DNA of 64,000 bases. Origin: Leptospira sp. (lineage in GTDB: Bacteria; Spirochaetota; Leptospiria; Leptospirales; Leptospiraceae). The DNA is taken from positions 1 through 64,000 of the forward strand of contig JAPZTS010000016.1 of assembly GCA_027533185.1 (NCBI GenBank). The letters are read 5' to 3'. Positions within the stretch are counted from its first letter, which is position 1, and each line of letters begins with the position of its first letter. Below the pieces are notes generated by a model, which had not been told where the DNA came from, did no database searches, and worked only from the letters and a program-made list of their open reading frames with translations. Below, piece after piece: positions 35,320 through 46,407 of the stretch. A program made the position numbers and the translations under genes.

Positions 35320-37212
35320 ATGAAAAAACATACAATCTTTGCAGTTTTTGGTTCCGCGGTTTTCCTCTTACTTGGGGTTGGGCTTGTTTTGTTTTACTCG
35401 GTTCGTGCCTGGGAGATCTTTCTCACGATTTGTCCAAACCATGACTTCTTGTCTTGGGATGAAAACATTCGACTGAACACGGTGCTCGACCAATACACAG
35501 ATTTCAGAGATGGCCGAATTCTAAAGGGAATACTCCCCTTCTTTGAATCCCCGACCTGGCCACCACTTAGATCAATTCTAACATTTGTTACTTTGTATCT
35601 CCCGATGGATAGCCCTGAGACCTTTCGTGACTCCTTCCTCGGACTTTTCTTTTTGATACTTGTATATCCTGCGCTTGTTTTTGTTTTGTATCGGATATTG
35701 GGCTCCCTGTTTTACAGTTCTATCATTTCTTTTATGGTCTTTCTATTGACGATTCAAACAGGGGAAGTTCCTGCTTATTCTCTATCTTCCATGTTGGAAA
35801 CACAGTCCATGTTCTTTCTGCTCTTTTCTGTATATGCAATTTATAGAATGTATAACGAAGATAACATGTTAGAAGAGAGCGGAATGGAAAGCGACTCTAA
35901 AAGTCTATCAATCAGCACAAAATGGTTGTTATCCTTTTCCCTTTTGGGTTTTTATTTTACTAAATATCCTTATGGAATATTATTTTTTATGGGATGTATT
36001 TTTTATGAGTTTGTAAGAAGCCCCAAAATCTATGGGAATGCTTTCCAGATTCTTCTCAAAATTTACTTTAAAGGTGCGCGAATTTTCTATCTTGGATTTG
36101 TTTTTTTAATGGTTTTGTCCTTGCCGATCTTGCGTCTTTTTTCTTCGATAAACCTCAACCAAAAAGGATTCAAACAATTTATGTTTGCGATCACATTCTT
36201 CCTGTTTGTTGATGTTTCTGTTTTTTTCTACCGCAAACGAAAGGAGATGAAAGAAATTTTCCCAAAAACGGTAATCGCTCTTTGGAAGTTTGCGATCTTT
36301 CCTGCATTTATCTGGCTGTTTCTCAATCCAGACAGAGTAAATGCGCTTATTGATGCGCAGATGATTGTAAATGCTTATACGCGGAGTTTTTTCTTAACAC
36401 TATGGACGGAACCTGGACAAAATGTATCCATACCCGGTGTTTTTGACTTTGTTTGGGGATTCCGCTCGCTAGTTATATTTTCCTTGGTATCCATTCTTTA
36501 CTTTTTTCTCCAGTCCAAAACACCGATCTCTAAAAAGTTAAAAGATCCGCTTTTTGCCGCTAGTTTAGTTCTATTTTTGCAGTTGTTAATATTGGAGTTA
36601 ACAACTGGGAATAAACAACCAAGGCATGTTCTACAGTTTTTGCCTTCGATGGGTGCAGTTTGCTTTGTTTGGAACTTGCGACTTTTAGAATATGCAAAAT
36701 CTAAACTAGAAAGGATCACAGCAGGATTTGCAATAGGTATCAGTATTCTCTTTGTAATCGTTAATGGATTTTTTGAGCAGGGAATCTTTAATGAACGGTT
36801 CTTTGAAAAAAAGATGTTCTGCTACAGAGGTATGGATAAAACCATTTTTGATCCTGCTCGTGAGATTTCGAAACAGATTCTTTCTGAAAAAAAATATGTT
36901 TTGATCAATGCGTTCCACTTTGAAGAAAAATACCAAACAAAAGGTCGAGTCCTTGCATCAGATTTTGATCTAGCAATGAAGTTAAAAGCGTACAAAACCG
37001 GAATGGTGCGCAATGATAACAAATACCAATGGAAGGATTGGACAAAATTTGATTCTGTTCTTTTATTGAGTGATATTTGCCCGGATAGCTTTGTTGAAGA
37101 AAAATTTGAAAATCGAACAAAAATGTTGAATACTAAGTCAACATTATTGTCTACTTACAGAGAGAGCACGGGAACTGCATGTTTGCAGGAGTACAAATTG
37201 CTCCATGAGTAA
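35320..37212 (+). CDS. Large membrane protein, GT-C-like
   Basis: A 630-residue protein with about ten hydrophobic segments across the first 480 residues and a soluble C-terminal domain of about 150. It starts at the ATG of 35320 behind GGAAGG. Acidic residues in the first outer loop (WDENIR near residue 46) resemble the GT-C glycosyltransferase active-site loop, so a role in envelope sugar transfer is possible but not shown. The truncated protein at 1-1028 has a similar architecture. Confidence 0.62.
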   Translation: MKKHTIFAVFGSAVFLLLGVGLVLFYSVRAWEIFLTICPNHDFLSWDENIRLNTVLDQYTDFRDGRILKGILPFFESPTWPPLRSILTFVTLYLPMDSPETFRDSFLGLFFLILVYPALVFVLYRILGSLFYSSIISFMVFLLTIQTGEVPAYSLSSMLETQSMFFLLFSVYAIYRMYNEDNMLEESGMESDSKSLSISTKWLLSFSLLGFYFTKYPYGILFFMGCIFYEFVRSPKIYGNAFQILLKIYFKGARIFYLGFVFLMVLSLPILRLFSSINLNQKGFKQFMFAITFFLFVDVSVFFYRKRKEMKEIFPKTVIALWKFAIFPAFIWLFLNPDRVNALIDAQMIVNAYTRSFFLTLWTEPGQNVSIPGVFDFVWGFRSLVIFSLVSILYFFLQSKTPISKKLKDPLFAASLVLFLQLLILELTTGNKQPRHVLQFLPSMGAVCFVWNLRLLEYAKSKLERITAGFAIGISILFVIVNGFFEQGIFNERFFEKKMFCYRGMDKTIFDPAREISKQILSEKKYVLINAFHFEEKYQTKGRVLASDFDLAMKLKAYKTGMVRNDNKYQWKDWTKFDSVLLLSDICPDSFVEEKFENRTKMLNTKSTLLSTYRESTGTACLQEYKLLHE

Positions 37213-37220
37213 GTATCTTA

Positions 37221-40200
37221 ATGAGTATAGCTGCCTTTTCGATCAAACGTCCGATTTTTATTTCTTCTCTCGTGATCATCATGGTGATCACGGGTTATAT
37301 ATCCCTCAAACGAATAGGCGTTGATCTCTTTCCTGATATCAATATTCCTTTTGTAGTTGTTTCTACTGTCTATCCAGGGGCAGGTCCAGAGGAAATAGAG
37401 ACTTCCATCTCCAAACCATTGGAAGAGGAACTCAGTTCCATTTCAGGGCTGAAGAGAATAACATCCCGAAACCAAGAGGGTATCTCCCTTGTTTTTGCCG
37501 AATTTAGCCTAACAACTGACATTAAGTATGCGGAACAACAGGTTCGAGATAAAACTGCAAGAACTAGACCCTTGTTTCCCGATGCCGCCAAAGAACCATT
37601 AGTTCAAAGATTCGATCCTTCCGATCAACCGATCATGCGTATATCGGTTTTTGCGGACTTACCTGAGGGAGAACTCTATGACCTTGCGAAGGAAAGAATT
37701 AAACCCAAACTTGAACAAGTAAATAATGTCGGAGCTGTAAAAATCATAGGTGGTGCCCGTCGTGAAATTCATATAGAATTGGATCGTAACAAAATCAATT
37801 CTTATCAAGTACCTGCCATAGCAATCGCAAATCAGATCAAAAATTCTGGTGTGAACATCCCTGCAGGTAAGGTAGAAGGCCAGGAAAAAGAAACCTCCTT
37901 CCGAACGGTGGCCAAGTATGAATCCCTTTCACAGATCCAAAATACGGTTGTATCCTTCGGGGGTGAATTTGGAAGAGGGGTGCTCGTTCGAGATTTGGGT
38001 GAGGTAAAGGACAGTTTGGAAGACCGCAAAACTCTGGGCATGCTGTATGCACCGATCTCACAGGATGAAGATGAGGAGCCGTCGGTAATCGGCAAACTTC
38101 TGTTTAAATACGATCCCCCAAAAAAAGAAAGGGTTCAAAAAAAGGCACTCTTTCTGGACGTTTATAAACAGTCGGGTTCCAACACCGTTGAGGTTGCGGA
38201 TGGGATTTTCGGGAAAATAAATTCTATAAACGAAGCAATCAAAGACCACAAAGGTGCACCCAAGGTCATTTTAATCCGAGATGGATCTAGATGGATTCGT
38301 GCCAATATCGAAGACGTTACAATAGCAATCATCTTAGGAATTCTACTCGCTGTCCTCGTAGTCTATTTGTTTTTGGGCAATGTACGATCTACTATCATCA
38401 CAGGTATGGCACTTCCCAATTCCCTTCTCGGTGCTTTTATCATCATGTATGCTATGGGTTTTACCATGAATGTGATGACTCTACTTGCCCTCTCTCTTGC
38501 CGTAGGACTGTTAGTCGATGATGCCATTGTAGTTCGGGAAAACATCTTTCGCAAACTGGAAGAGGGTGAATCCGTTATCGTCGCCGCAAGAAAAGGAACC
38601 GAAGAAGTTACCCTGGCAGTGATTGGAACTTCTCTCACTGTCATTGCTGTTTTTTTGCCGATTGGGTTTCTATCGGGGATAGTCGGGCAATTTTTTAAGC
38701 AGTTTGGCCTAACAGTAGTTTTTGCCATGATCATCTCTACCTTTGATGGTTTAACTGTCGCTCCCATGTTGTCTGCTTATTTTGCTGGGAAAAATGACAT
38801 TCATAAAAAGAAGAATATTGTTTTAAGAACCTTCGACCGGTTTCAATCATTTTTGGACAGAATGTACGAAATCATCATGCATTTTGCTCTAAAAAAACCT
38901 TGGGCAATCATTCTGATCACATTCCTAACTTTAATTCTAAGCATTCTATCCTTGGGATTTGTAAAAAAAACCTTCCTCCCAGCCAACGACCAAGGTGAGT
39001 TTATGGTCAATGTGGAGATGGCACCGGGCACCTCTTTAAACGGAACTCTGGAAGTAGTATCTAGCATTCAGAATGAGATGATTGGTCTAGTCCCTGAGTT
39101 AGATCTTTTGGCTACGGTTGTTGGAAACAATGATGGAGAGTCCAATATCGCAACGATTGCAGTTTCCCTTCTCCCATCAGAATATCGGATGCGGTCCACT
39201 GCGGATGTCAAAGATGAGATTCGCGAGATGTTAAAAAAGTACCCCCAAGCAAGACCAAAAGTCAACGACTACTCTGCAGTAGGCGGTGGAGTTCAGTATC
39301 CTTTCAACTTAAATCTAAAAGGTGAAAATTTAAAAGAACTGGAAGCCTATGCTTTCTCTGTGATGGAGGAACTTCGCAAAGTACCTGACCTAACAGATGT
39401 CGATACCAATTACAGAACTGGGAAACCAGAATTCCAGGTGGTTCCAGATCGCAGTAAGATGCAAACTGTTGGAGTCGTTGCAGGTGTTTTGGGTGCAGAG
39501 TTACGTTATCATATTGAAGGTGGTGAGGTCGCTAAGTTTTTAGAGAATGGAATCGAGTACGATGTAAGACTTCGGCTCCGAGAAGATCAAAGGAATTTAC
39601 GAAACTCATTTGCAGAAACAAGAGTTCCCAATATCCAAAATCGAATGATCCCTCTTAGCGCCATTGCTGTTGGCAAAGAGAGCTCTTCACCTGCAAGGAT
39701 TATACGGGAAGATCGTTCACGAGTGGTTCCGATCAATGCCAACTTGGCTCCAGGTGGCGCCATTGCCTCAGCATCAGATGCGGCGGTCAAGATTCTTAAA
39801 GAGAAACTCCCACTACCCCAAGGGATCACTTACGCTTTTGTTGGTCAGTCTGAAGATTTTAAGGAACTACTTCAAAACATCATTTTAGCTTTCGGTATGG
39901 CGCTTATATTTATCTATCTAGTGTTAGCTTCTCTATATGAGTCGTTTATTACTCCAATCACCATTTTGTTTGCAATCCCACCTGCGATTTCAGGAGCATT
40001 TTTTGCACTGGCAATCACAGGCGAGATGTTGAATTTGTTTAGTATGATTGGTCTCATTCTACTTATGGGTCTTGTTGCAAAGAACTCCATTTTACTGGTG
40101 GACCATGCAATTCTTGCTATGCGAGAACACGGAATGACGAGAGACGAGGCGATATTCGATGCAGGAAGTAAAAGACTCCGTCCCATCCTTATGACATCCC

Positions 40201-40427
40201 TCGCCATGATTGCGGGAACTCTGCCCATTGCCCTCGGGATCGGAGAAGCATCAAAGTCAAGGACAGCGATGGGAATTGCAATCATAGGTGGACTTATCCT
40301 TTCCACTTTAATCACACTGATCGTTGTTCCCGCCGTATTTGGTTACATCGACCGAATCCGAGAACGAGTGGAAGGTGCCTTCCGTCCCAAGTACGAAATC
40401 AGAAAAGAAGATTTAGAAGATACGTAA
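37221..40427 (+). CDS. RND efflux permease, AcrB/HAE1-like
   Basis: A 1068-residue inner-membrane pump driven by protons that exports drugs, lipids or metals. It begins FSIKRPIFISSLVIIMVITGYI, has the usual duplicated six-helix halves, and keeps the proton-relay aspartates in LAVGLLVDDAIVV (about residues 425-437). Length is normal for the HAE-1 group. It starts 8 bases after the previous gene. No periplasmic adaptor or outer-membrane factor gene is adjacent, so it must pair with partners coded elsewhere. Confidence 0.93.
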   Translation: MSIAAFSIKRPIFISSLVIIMVITGYISLKRIGVDLFPDINIPFVVVSTVYPGAGPEEIETSISKPLEEELSSISGLKRITSRNQEGISLVFAEFSLTTDIKYAEQQVRDKTARTRPLFPDAAKEPLVQRFDPSDQPIMRISVFADLPEGELYDLAKERIKPKLEQVNNVGAVKIIGGARREIHIELDRNKINSYQVPAIAIANQIKNSGVNIPAGKVEGQEKETSFRTVAKYESLSQIQNTVVSFGGEFGRGVLVRDLGEVKDSLEDRKTLGMLYAPISQDEDEEPSVIGKLLFKYDPPKKERVQKKALFLDVYKQSGSNTVEVADGIFGKINSINEAIKDHKGAPKVILIRDGSRWIRANIEDVTIAIILGILLAVLVVYLFLGNVRSTIITGMALPNSLLGAFIIMYAMGFTMNVMTLLALSLAVGLLVDDAIVVRENIFRKLEEGESVIVAARKGTEEVTLAVIGTSLTVIAVFLPIGFLSGIVGQFFKQFGLTVVFAMIISTFDGLTVAPMLSAYFAGKNDIHKKKNIVLRTFDRFQSFLDRMYEIIMHFALKKPWAIILITFLTLILSILSLGFVKKTFLPANDQGEFMVNVEMAPGTSLNGTLEVVSSIQNEMIGLVPELDLLATVVGNNDGESNIATIAVSLLPSEYRMRSTADVKDEIREMLKKYPQARPKVNDYSAVGGGVQYPFNLNLKGENLKELEAYAFSVMEELRKVPDLTDVDTNYRTGKPEFQVVPDRSKMQTVGVVAGVLGAELRYHIEGGEVAKFLENGIEYDVRLRLREDQRNLRNSFAETRVPNIQNRMIPLSAIAVGKESSSPARIIREDRSRVVPINANLAPGGAIASASDAAVKILKEKLPLPQGITYAFVGQSEDFKELLQNIILAFGMALIFIYLVLASLYESFITPITILFAIPPAISGAFFALAITGEMLNLFSMIGLILLMGLVAKNSILLVDHAILAMREHGMTRDEAIFDAGSKRLRPILMTSLAMIAGTLPIALGIGEASKSRTAMGIAIIGGLILSTLITLIVVPAVFGYIDRIRERVEGAFRPKYEIRKEDLEDT

Positions 40428-40500
40428 ATTAAGTTTAAGGCATGACGGGTTTTGCATTTTACACTTGCGCAAACTTTGAATTCGGAGTTCTCTAGCTATC

Positions 40501-40866
40501 ATGTCTAGCGAACGCCGAATCTACAAACGTATCTCAGAAAAAGTGCAACTCACATACCGTGTGATCCAATCGGGATCTGCCTCGGCTCAGTATGTTCCAA
40601 ATGACAGAGGTCAAGGTGAGTCCCAGGATCTTTCGGAAGGTGGTTTACTTTTTCGGACAAAAGAGCCGATGCCTCTGGGAACGCGATTAGAACTTGAGCT
40701 TCGATTTCCAGATGTGAAATATGTTCTCTATCCAAAAGCAAAGGTGGTAAGACTCGAAGAATTTGCGGACGGTGCATACTATGAAGTGGGTCTTGAGTTC
40801 AATCAGATCTTCGAAGATGATAAAAATCTGCTTTTAGAACATATTGCCCGATTGGAAGTCATTTGA
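40501..40866 (+). CDS. PilZ domain protein, c-di-GMP binding
   Basis: A 121-residue single PilZ domain. The c-di-GMP motif is complete: RRIYKR at residues 5-10 (RxxxR) and DLSEGG (about 43-48, DxSxxG). It presumably acts as a c-di-GMP-responsive adaptor; the target is unknown. Confidence 0.88.
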   Translation: MSSERRIYKRISEKVQLTYRVIQSGSASAQYVPNDRGQGESQDLSEGGLLFRTKEPMPLGTRLELELRFPDVKYVLYPKAKVVRLEEFADGAYYEVGLEFNQIFEDDKNLLLEHIARLEVI

Positions 40867-40910
40867 ATTCATTTAGCGATTGCCCAGAGGTTTCGCTGGA
40901 TAGTTTCTAT

Positions 40911-40928
40911 AGACAAAAGCATTTGTCT
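40911..40928. terminator. Short hairpin between convergent genes
   Basis: AGACAAA (40911-40917) and TTTGTCT (40922-40928) pair around a 4-base loop between the PilZ and MeaB genes. No U-tract follows on either strand, so the call is weak. Confidence 0.35.
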
Positions 40929-40936
40929 GATCTGAA

Positions 40937-42067
40937 TTAATCAGCTAACAGTTGTTTAATTTCTTGGAGTAGAGTAGATTTTCCCAAAACGAGGCGATTT
41001 TTCCCCGCCTGAATTTTTTCAAGTTTGTTTGGTTGTTTATAAAATTCTTCTAGTACTGCTTCCTTTAAGGTTTCTTCAAACCAGGTTTTGGTTTGTTCCT
41101 TCCTATTCGATTCGAAGTATCCGTTGTTTTTGGTCTTCGCTTCATAATCTAAAATCAAGTTCCATACATCTTCAATCCCTTCCCCACCTAGCCCACTACA
41201 GGTGGTAGCCCGGGGTGTCCATTTGGATTCAGGTGCTGGGAAGAGGTGGAGGGCTGATTCATATTCAATTTTTGCCTTTAGGGCAAAGGGTTCGTTTGCC
41301 CCGTCTGCTTTGTTAATAGCAATCAGATCTGCCATTTCCATAATTCCACGTTTGATTCCTTGGAGTTCATCTCCGGCTCCCGCAAGCATCAGCAAAAGAA
41401 AAAAGTCCACCATGGAATGCACTTGGGTTTCGGATTGTCCGACCCCAACCGTTTCTATGATGATCACATCAAAGCCCGCCGCCTCACAGAGATACATGGT
41501 CTCTCTTGTCTTTCTTGCAACACCTCCCAAAGAACCGCTGCTTGGTGATGGTCTAATAAAGGCAAATTCGGATTTGGAAAGTTCCTCCATTCGGGTTTTG
41601 TCTCCGAGTATCGAACCATGTGTCCTTTGGCTACTTGGATCGATGGCAAGGACGGCTACTTTTTTACCTCGTTCGATCAAAAATCGACCAAAACTTTCGA
41701 TAAAGGTAGATTTTCCTACCCCAGGAACGCCTGTTATGCCAATACGAATCGAGTTCCCTACCTTAGGCATGAGCCTTGTTAGGATTGCCTGAGCTGTGTC
41801 GTTGTGTGAATCCAAATTGCTTTCGACAAGGGTGATGGATTTGGATAAGGCAGTACGGTTTCCCGAGAGGATTTCTTTTGCCAAATCTTCTGGATTTACT
41901 TCCTTTCTAGAGAGAGTTTTTCTTTGTTCGCGGATATAAGGCGAAATAGAAGGAGCATCGGCAACCCCTGGGTTTACGGATAGGGCAGACCCAGGAATCC
42001 TTTTTTCAATATCGGATTTTGAAGAACCTTCGGTGTCAGGGTTTTGATGCGTTTGCTCTTCCGACAT
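40937..42067 (-). CDS. meaB: Methylmalonyl-CoA mutase-associated GTPase MeaB
   Basis: Guards and reloads the cobalamin cofactor of methylmalonyl-CoA mutase. The 376-residue G-protein has a P-loop GVPGVGKST (113-121), an invariant ETVGVGQSE switch region and a NKADGAN base motif. The N-terminal 50 residues are an unusual polar extension. It sits 6 bases after the mutase large subunit gene, the usual partner. Confidence 0.93.
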   Translation of the reverse strand: MSEEQTHQNPDTEGSSKSDIEKRIPGSALSVNPGVADAPSISPYIREQRKTLSRKEVNPEDLAKEILSGNRTALSKSITLVESNLDSHNDTAQAILTRLMPKVGNSIRIGITGVPGVGKSTFIESFGRFLIERGKKVAVLAIDPSSQRTHGSILGDKTRMEELSKSEFAFIRPSPSSGSLGGVARKTRETMYLCEAAGFDVIIIETVGVGQSETQVHSMVDFFLLLMLAGAGDELQGIKRGIMEMADLIAINKADGANEPFALKAKIEYESALHLFPAPESKWTPRATTCSGLGGEGIEDVWNLILDYEAKTKNNGYFESNRKEQTKTWFEETLKEAVLEEFYKQPNKLEKIQAGKNRLVLGKSTLLQEIKQLLAD

Positions 42068-42073
42068 TTTTGG

Positions 42074-44212
42074 TTAGGCGGCTCTTCTTTCTCCCAAAAG
42101 AATATTGAGGATCTGTTTTGCAGCCTCAGATATCACAGTTCCTGGTCCAAAAATAGCCGTTGCTCCCGATTTGTAGAGAAAGTCATAATCTTGCGCTGGA
42201 ATTACTCCACCAACGACGACTAACACATCTTCAGCTCCGAGTTTACGTAATTCTTCAATCACTTGTGGAACAAGGGTTTTGTGGCCGGCGGCAAGCGAAG
42301 ATACACCTAGGATATGTGCATCGTTTTCTACGACTTGTTTTGCGACTTCCGCTGGTGTTTGGAAGAGTGGCCCGATATCAACGTCAAAGCCCATATCGGC
42401 AAAACTTGTTGAGATCACCTTCGCCCCGCGGTCATGGCCATCTTGTCCCATCTTGGCTACCATAATCCGAGGACGTCTACCTTCGAGTTTTGCAAACTCA
42501 TCGGCAAGAGATCTGGCTTCTTTGTAGCCTGGGTCTTCCGAAATTTCTGAGGAATATACACCTGAGATAGATCTAATCACAGCCTTATACCTCCCAAATA
42601 CCTTTTCCATAGCATACGAGATTTCACCAAGAGAAGCTCTCTTTCTTGCTGCATCGACTGCAAGCTCTAAAAGATTCCCTTGTCCTGTTTCTGCAGATTT
42701 GGTAATTGCGTTTAAGGCAGCTTCAACAGCACTTGAGTTGCGGTCTTTTTTCATTTGGTTCAGACGTTTGATCTGAGCTTCCCGAACAGCTGTATTATCG
42801 ATATCTAATATATCAAGCGGAGCTTCCTTTGCTAATCTGTATTTGTTGACACCAACAATAACATCTTTGCCTGAATCGATCCGTGCTTGTTTTCTGGCAG
42901 CAGCCTCTTCAATTCGCATCTTTGGAATACCAGTCTCAATTGCCTCCGCCATTCCACCTAATTTCTGTACTTCGAGGATTAGGTTCCATGCTTTGTGGAC
43001 CAAATCGTGGGTGAGTTTTTCTACATAAAAACTTCCTGCCCAAGGATCGATCACACGGTGGATATTGGTTTCTTCTTGGATATAAATCTGAGTGTTTCTG
43101 GCAATCCGAGCCGAAAAATCAGTTGGTAGAGCGATCGCCTCATCCAAGGCATTTGTATGGAGGGATTGCGTATGTCCGAGGGCTGCTGCCATGGCTTCGA
43201 TACAGGTTCGTCCCACATTATTAAAAGGGTCTTGTTCGGTGAGGGACCAACCCGAAGTTTGGCAGTGGGTACGAAGGGCGAGTGACTTATTTGACTTTGG
43301 TTGGAACTGGTTTACGATCTTAGCCCAAAGGAGTCGACCAGCACGCATCTTTGCGATTTCCATAAAATGGTTCATACCGATCGCCCAAAAGAACGAAAGC
43401 CTTGGTGCGAATTCATCTACACTGAGACCTGATGCGATTCCTGTTTTGATATACTCCCAACCGTCAGCGAGTGTGTAAGCCAATTCCAGATCGGCTGTGG
43501 CCCCGGCTTCTTGCATATGGTACCCAGAAATCGAGATCGAATTGAATTTAGGCATATGTTTTGAGGTATACCCAAAGATATCCGCTATGATTTTCATCGA
43601 ATGTTTAGGTGGATAGATATAGGTATTTCGCACCATAAACTCTTTTAGGATATCGTTTTGAATCGTTCCGGAAAGTTTATCCTGGGAAACTCCTTGTTCT
43701 TCCGCAGCGACAATATAGAAGGCAAGAACAGGAATGACTGCCCCATTCATCGTCATCGAAACCGACATTTGATCGAGGGGGATTTGGTCAAAGAGGATCT
43801 TCATATCCAAAACCGAATCGATGGCAACACCTGCTTTCCCTACATCGCCTACTACACGTTCGTGGTCAGAGTCATAACCCCTGTGTGTTGCCAGGTCAAA
43901 GGCAACCGAGAGTCCTTTTTGCCCTGCCGCAAGGTTTCTACGATAAAATGCATTCGATTCTTCCGCTGTGGAAAATCCTGCGTACTGGCGAACTGTCCAA
44001 GGTTTGTTGACATACATGGTGGAGTAGGGCCCACGTAGGTAAGGGGGAATCCCTGCCGCAAATCCTAGATGCTCCAAACCATCTAAATCTTCTTTCCCAT
44101 ACCGAGACTGGATCGAAATTCCTTCTGCAGTTTGCCAGAGAGATAAGGATTTAGTTTGAGCTTTGGGTTTGCCAAACGAAAGATTGTGTGTGGAAAGATT
44201 AGGTCGTTTCAT
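42074..44212 (-). CDS. mutB: Methylmalonyl-CoA mutase large subunit
   Basis: Interconverts methylmalonyl-CoA and succinyl-CoA. From the ATG at 44212 (ATGA overlap with the small-subunit stop) the protein has 712 residues: the TIM-barrel acyl-CoA domain with [13 protein letters not shown] and a C-terminal cobalamin domain with the base-off motif DGHDRG at 591-596, His593 being the axial ligand. The active site and B12 site are complete. Confidence 0.95.
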   Translation of the reverse strand: MKRPNLSTHNLSFGKPKAQTKSLSLWQTAEGISIQSRYGKEDLDGLEHLGFAAGIPPYLRGPYSTMYVNKPWTVRQYAGFSTAEESNAFYRRNLAAGQKGLSVAFDLATHRGYDSDHERVVGDVGKAGVAIDSVLDMKILFDQIPLDQMSVSMTMNGAVIPVLAFYIVAAEEQGVSQDKLSGTIQNDILKEFMVRNTYIYPPKHSMKIIADIFGYTSKHMPKFNSISISGYHMQEAGATADLELAYTLADGWEYIKTGIASGLSVDEFAPRLSFFWAIGMNHFMEIAKMRAGRLLWAKIVNQFQPKSNKSLALRTHCQTSGWSLTEQDPFNNVGRTCIEAMAAALGHTQSLHTNALDEAIALPTDFSARIARNTQIYIQEETNIHRVIDPWAGSFYVEKLTHDLVHKAWNLILEVQKLGGMAEAIETGIPKMRIEEAAARKQARIDSGKDVIVGVNKYRLAKEAPLDILDIDNTAVREAQIKRLNQMKKDRNSSAVEAALNAITKSAETGQGNLLELAVDAARKRASLGEISYAMEKVFGRYKAVIRSISGVYSSEISEDPGYKEARSLADEFAKLEGRRPRIMVAKMGQDGHDRGAKVISTSFADMGFDVDIGPLFQTPAEVAKQVVENDAHILGVSSLAAGHKTLVPQVIEELRKLGAEDVLVVVGGVIPAQDYDFLYKSGATAIFGPGTVISEAAKQILNILLGERRAA

Positions 44213-46026
44213 AATGTGCCGATCCATTTTGATTGGGCTTTTTCCATAAACTCAATGGTATTTCGTTTCATGTGTATGAAGTCATCAATGCCAAGAGATT
44301 CTGCTTTTTGGATAAGATCTTTCGGGTATCCCGCAAGGATCTTCCAGGCATTCGGGAGTTGTCTCTGCATTTCTTCGCTAAACGCCTGTAAGTGGTTTGT
44401 GTATTCTTCATCGGAAGAACAAAGAACTACGATATCCGCTCCAAATTCCTTGGCCTTAGTTACCCCTTCTTCAATGTTTGCAAATCCCAAATTGTCTTGG
44501 ATTTCGTAGCCAAGACATCCAATAAAATTTGCCGAAAAACTCGCACGTGCCTTTCGCATCGTTAAATCACCAATGGTGAGTAAAAACACCTTAGGCGCTT
44601 TTTTCCCCGAAGCGATATGGGTATCCGTCATCTGTCGCAGACGGTCAAATTCGTAGGAGAGCCGGAGGGGAGTGATGCGTTTGAATTCTGTTGGATTTCC
44701 AAATTCCAAAAGTTTTTTTGTGTGTTCTACGGATGTAATCAGTTCCGGATGCCTTTCTGTGGGAAGGGGGTATTGGTTTGTTCCGAGGAGGATTTCTTTT
44801 TTCGAAGAAAGAGCCGCTCTTTTTTTGGAAGCCGTTTCGCTAATTTCGTCCTGAACCTTCCCCGACTGGATTCCAACAAAAAATCCGCCCTCTTTTTCCA
44901 AGGTTTGGAACTTTGTCCAAACAGTGGAGATAAGTTTTTTAGTGAGTGTTTCCAAATAGTAAGAACCTTTGGCGGGATCTTCTACCTTGTCAAAGAACGA
45001 CTCACTTCTCAGTAAAAGTTGGGAGTTTCTTGCGATCCTCTTTCCCAATTCTTGTTTTTGTGAATAGTTGTGGTCAAAGGGTAGTACTTGGACAAAATCA
45101 GAACCACCGAGAACCGCCGACATTGCGGCAGTTGTACCACGTAACATATTCACATAGGGATCGTATGCTGTGTATTGGAATTCAGAGGTTCTAGAAAAAA
45201 TCGTAGTCGGATTTTCGTCACCAAATCCTGGTTCGTAGGCATTTAGAATTTCTGCCCATAGGATACGATGTGCACGGAGTTTCGCAATTTCAAAAAAGTA
45301 ATTGGAGCCAACACCCATAAAAAACCAAATGGAGTCGTTTGCTTCTTTAAGGCTCAGTCCTAAATCCAAAAGCCGATTTAGATAGTCAACTCCCCAAGAA
45401 AGAGAACAGGCCAATTCCTGGCCGATCTTTGCACCTGCATCTCGCAGATAGTAGCCATGAACGGCAATCGTATGTTTACTCTTAGATTTTGTGAGTTTTG
45501 AAAAATGAGAGTTGAGTTCTTCTTTTTTACAGCCCAATTCCCCACAGAGGAGGAGGGTTCCAAACGGGTCATAATCCGTATAAACATGATTATGCGAATC
45601 TTTTAGTTTTTGAATTCCTTCTGTAAATTCTGGAGTTCTATTTGCAAGGGAAAGGACGATTGGTATTTCTTTGGGAATCGGGGCAAGAACCTGAACCAGT
45701 TCCTCATTTGTTCCTATTGAAAGCCCAAATGTTTGTTTCCCTTCCTTATGAGAGACTATGTAGAGTGCGTCAGCGCCAGAAGAGAGAGAGACTTTGATTT
45801 CGTCTGCATGAAGGATTTCATCCGTGATCTTCCAGGAAGATCGGCTTCTCGGAACGTCTGGTAGATCTCCTAAGTCTTCCTTCGTATAAAAAGGTTCTAA
45901 GACAAATCCATCTTCGGTTTCCCACTGGACTTTTTCGAATCCAGCACCTTTTAGATCCTTAAGAATCAAATCTCTCCAAGTTTCTTTGGAGACTTCGTTA
46001 AACTCGCTAAACAGTGTTTCGTTCAA
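44209..46026 (-). CDS. mutA: Methylmalonyl-CoA mutase small subunit
   Basis: A 605-residue homologue of MutB that forms the non-catalytic partner. The barrel fold is present but the cobalamin domain reads [13 protein letters not shown] where the DxHxxG motif should be, with no axial histidine, so it cannot bind B12 in the base-off mode; that is typical of the small subunit. It lies upstream of mutB with an ATGA overlap. Confidence 0.92.
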   Translation of the reverse strand: MNETLFSEFNEVSKETWRDLILKDLKGAGFEKVQWETEDGFVLEPFYTKEDLGDLPDVPRSRSSWKITDEILHADEIKVSLSSGADALYIVSHKEGKQTFGLSIGTNEELVQVLAPIPKEIPIVLSLANRTPEFTEGIQKLKDSHNHVYTDYDPFGTLLLCGELGCKKEELNSHFSKLTKSKSKHTIAVHGYYLRDAGAKIGQELACSLSWGVDYLNRLLDLGLSLKEANDSIWFFMGVGSNYFFEIAKLRAHRILWAEILNAYEPGFGDENPTTIFSRTSEFQYTAYDPYVNMLRGTTAAMSAVLGGSDFVQVLPFDHNYSQKQELGKRIARNSQLLLRSESFFDKVEDPAKGSYYLETLTKKLISTVWTKFQTLEKEGGFFVGIQSGKVQDEISETASKKRAALSSKKEILLGTNQYPLPTERHPELITSVEHTKKLLEFGNPTEFKRITPLRLSYEFDRLRQMTDTHIASGKKAPKVFLLTIGDLTMRKARASFSANFIGCLGYEIQDNLGFANIEEGVTKAKEFGADIVVLCSSDEEYTNHLQAFSEEMQRQLPNAWKILAGYPKDLIQKAESLGIDDFIHMKRNTIEFMEKAQSKWIGTL

Positions 46027-46027
46027 A

Positions 46028-46339
46028 TTAATCCTCTACGATTTGGTATTCTTCCATGTACCCTGGGAAGTCACCTAACCCTCGTGTGAAGGTAAATCTA
46101 GCAGGGTAGACTACCAGACGTTTTCCCGATTGGATAAACGTGCCTGAAAGTAAAGTAAAAGGAGAGGCCACAATAAATGCTGCAGTTCCAACCACAGTTC
46201 CAGCAAGTCCCATCGGTCTTGCTACAAGTAAGTCAATGAGCATCTCACCGCCAGAGGGAACTTCCCTTGCGGACAGGCTGGTCTGGATCCAAAACAAGCA
46301 GACGAATAAAAGGATAGACAAAGTGCGTACTGGTTTCAT
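46028..46339 (-). CDS. Small exported protein of unknown function
   Basis: A 103-residue protein with a signal peptide (about 1-23, cleavage after LSA) and a hydrophobic stretch in the middle (LAGTVVGTAAFIVASPFTLL) that may be a membrane segment. Family not recognised. It ends 1 base before... the mutA start region on the same strand, so it is probably the first gene of the mutA-mutB-meaB run. Confidence 0.62.
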   Translation of the reverse strand: MKPVRTLSILLFVCLFWIQTSLSAREVPSGGEMLIDLLVARPMGLAGTVVGTAAFIVASPFTLLSGTFIQSGKRLVVYPARFTFTRGLGDFPGYMEEYQIVED

Positions 46340-46407
46340 AAATTATAGTTCACTAAAAGGCTATCTTTTAAAAAAAACTAAGTAAGGCTGTATGTAAAGT
46401 AAGAATT

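Noticed and set aside
38363..38767. Open frame of 134 codons antisense to the RND pump
   Set aside because: Antisense shadow in a conserved gene.
41202..41792. Open frame of 196 codons antisense to meaB
   Set aside because: Shadow of meaB with no plausible start context.
43092..43478. Open frame of 128 codons antisense to mutB
   Set aside because: Antisense to a certain gene, no domain, high Arg/Ser shadow composition.
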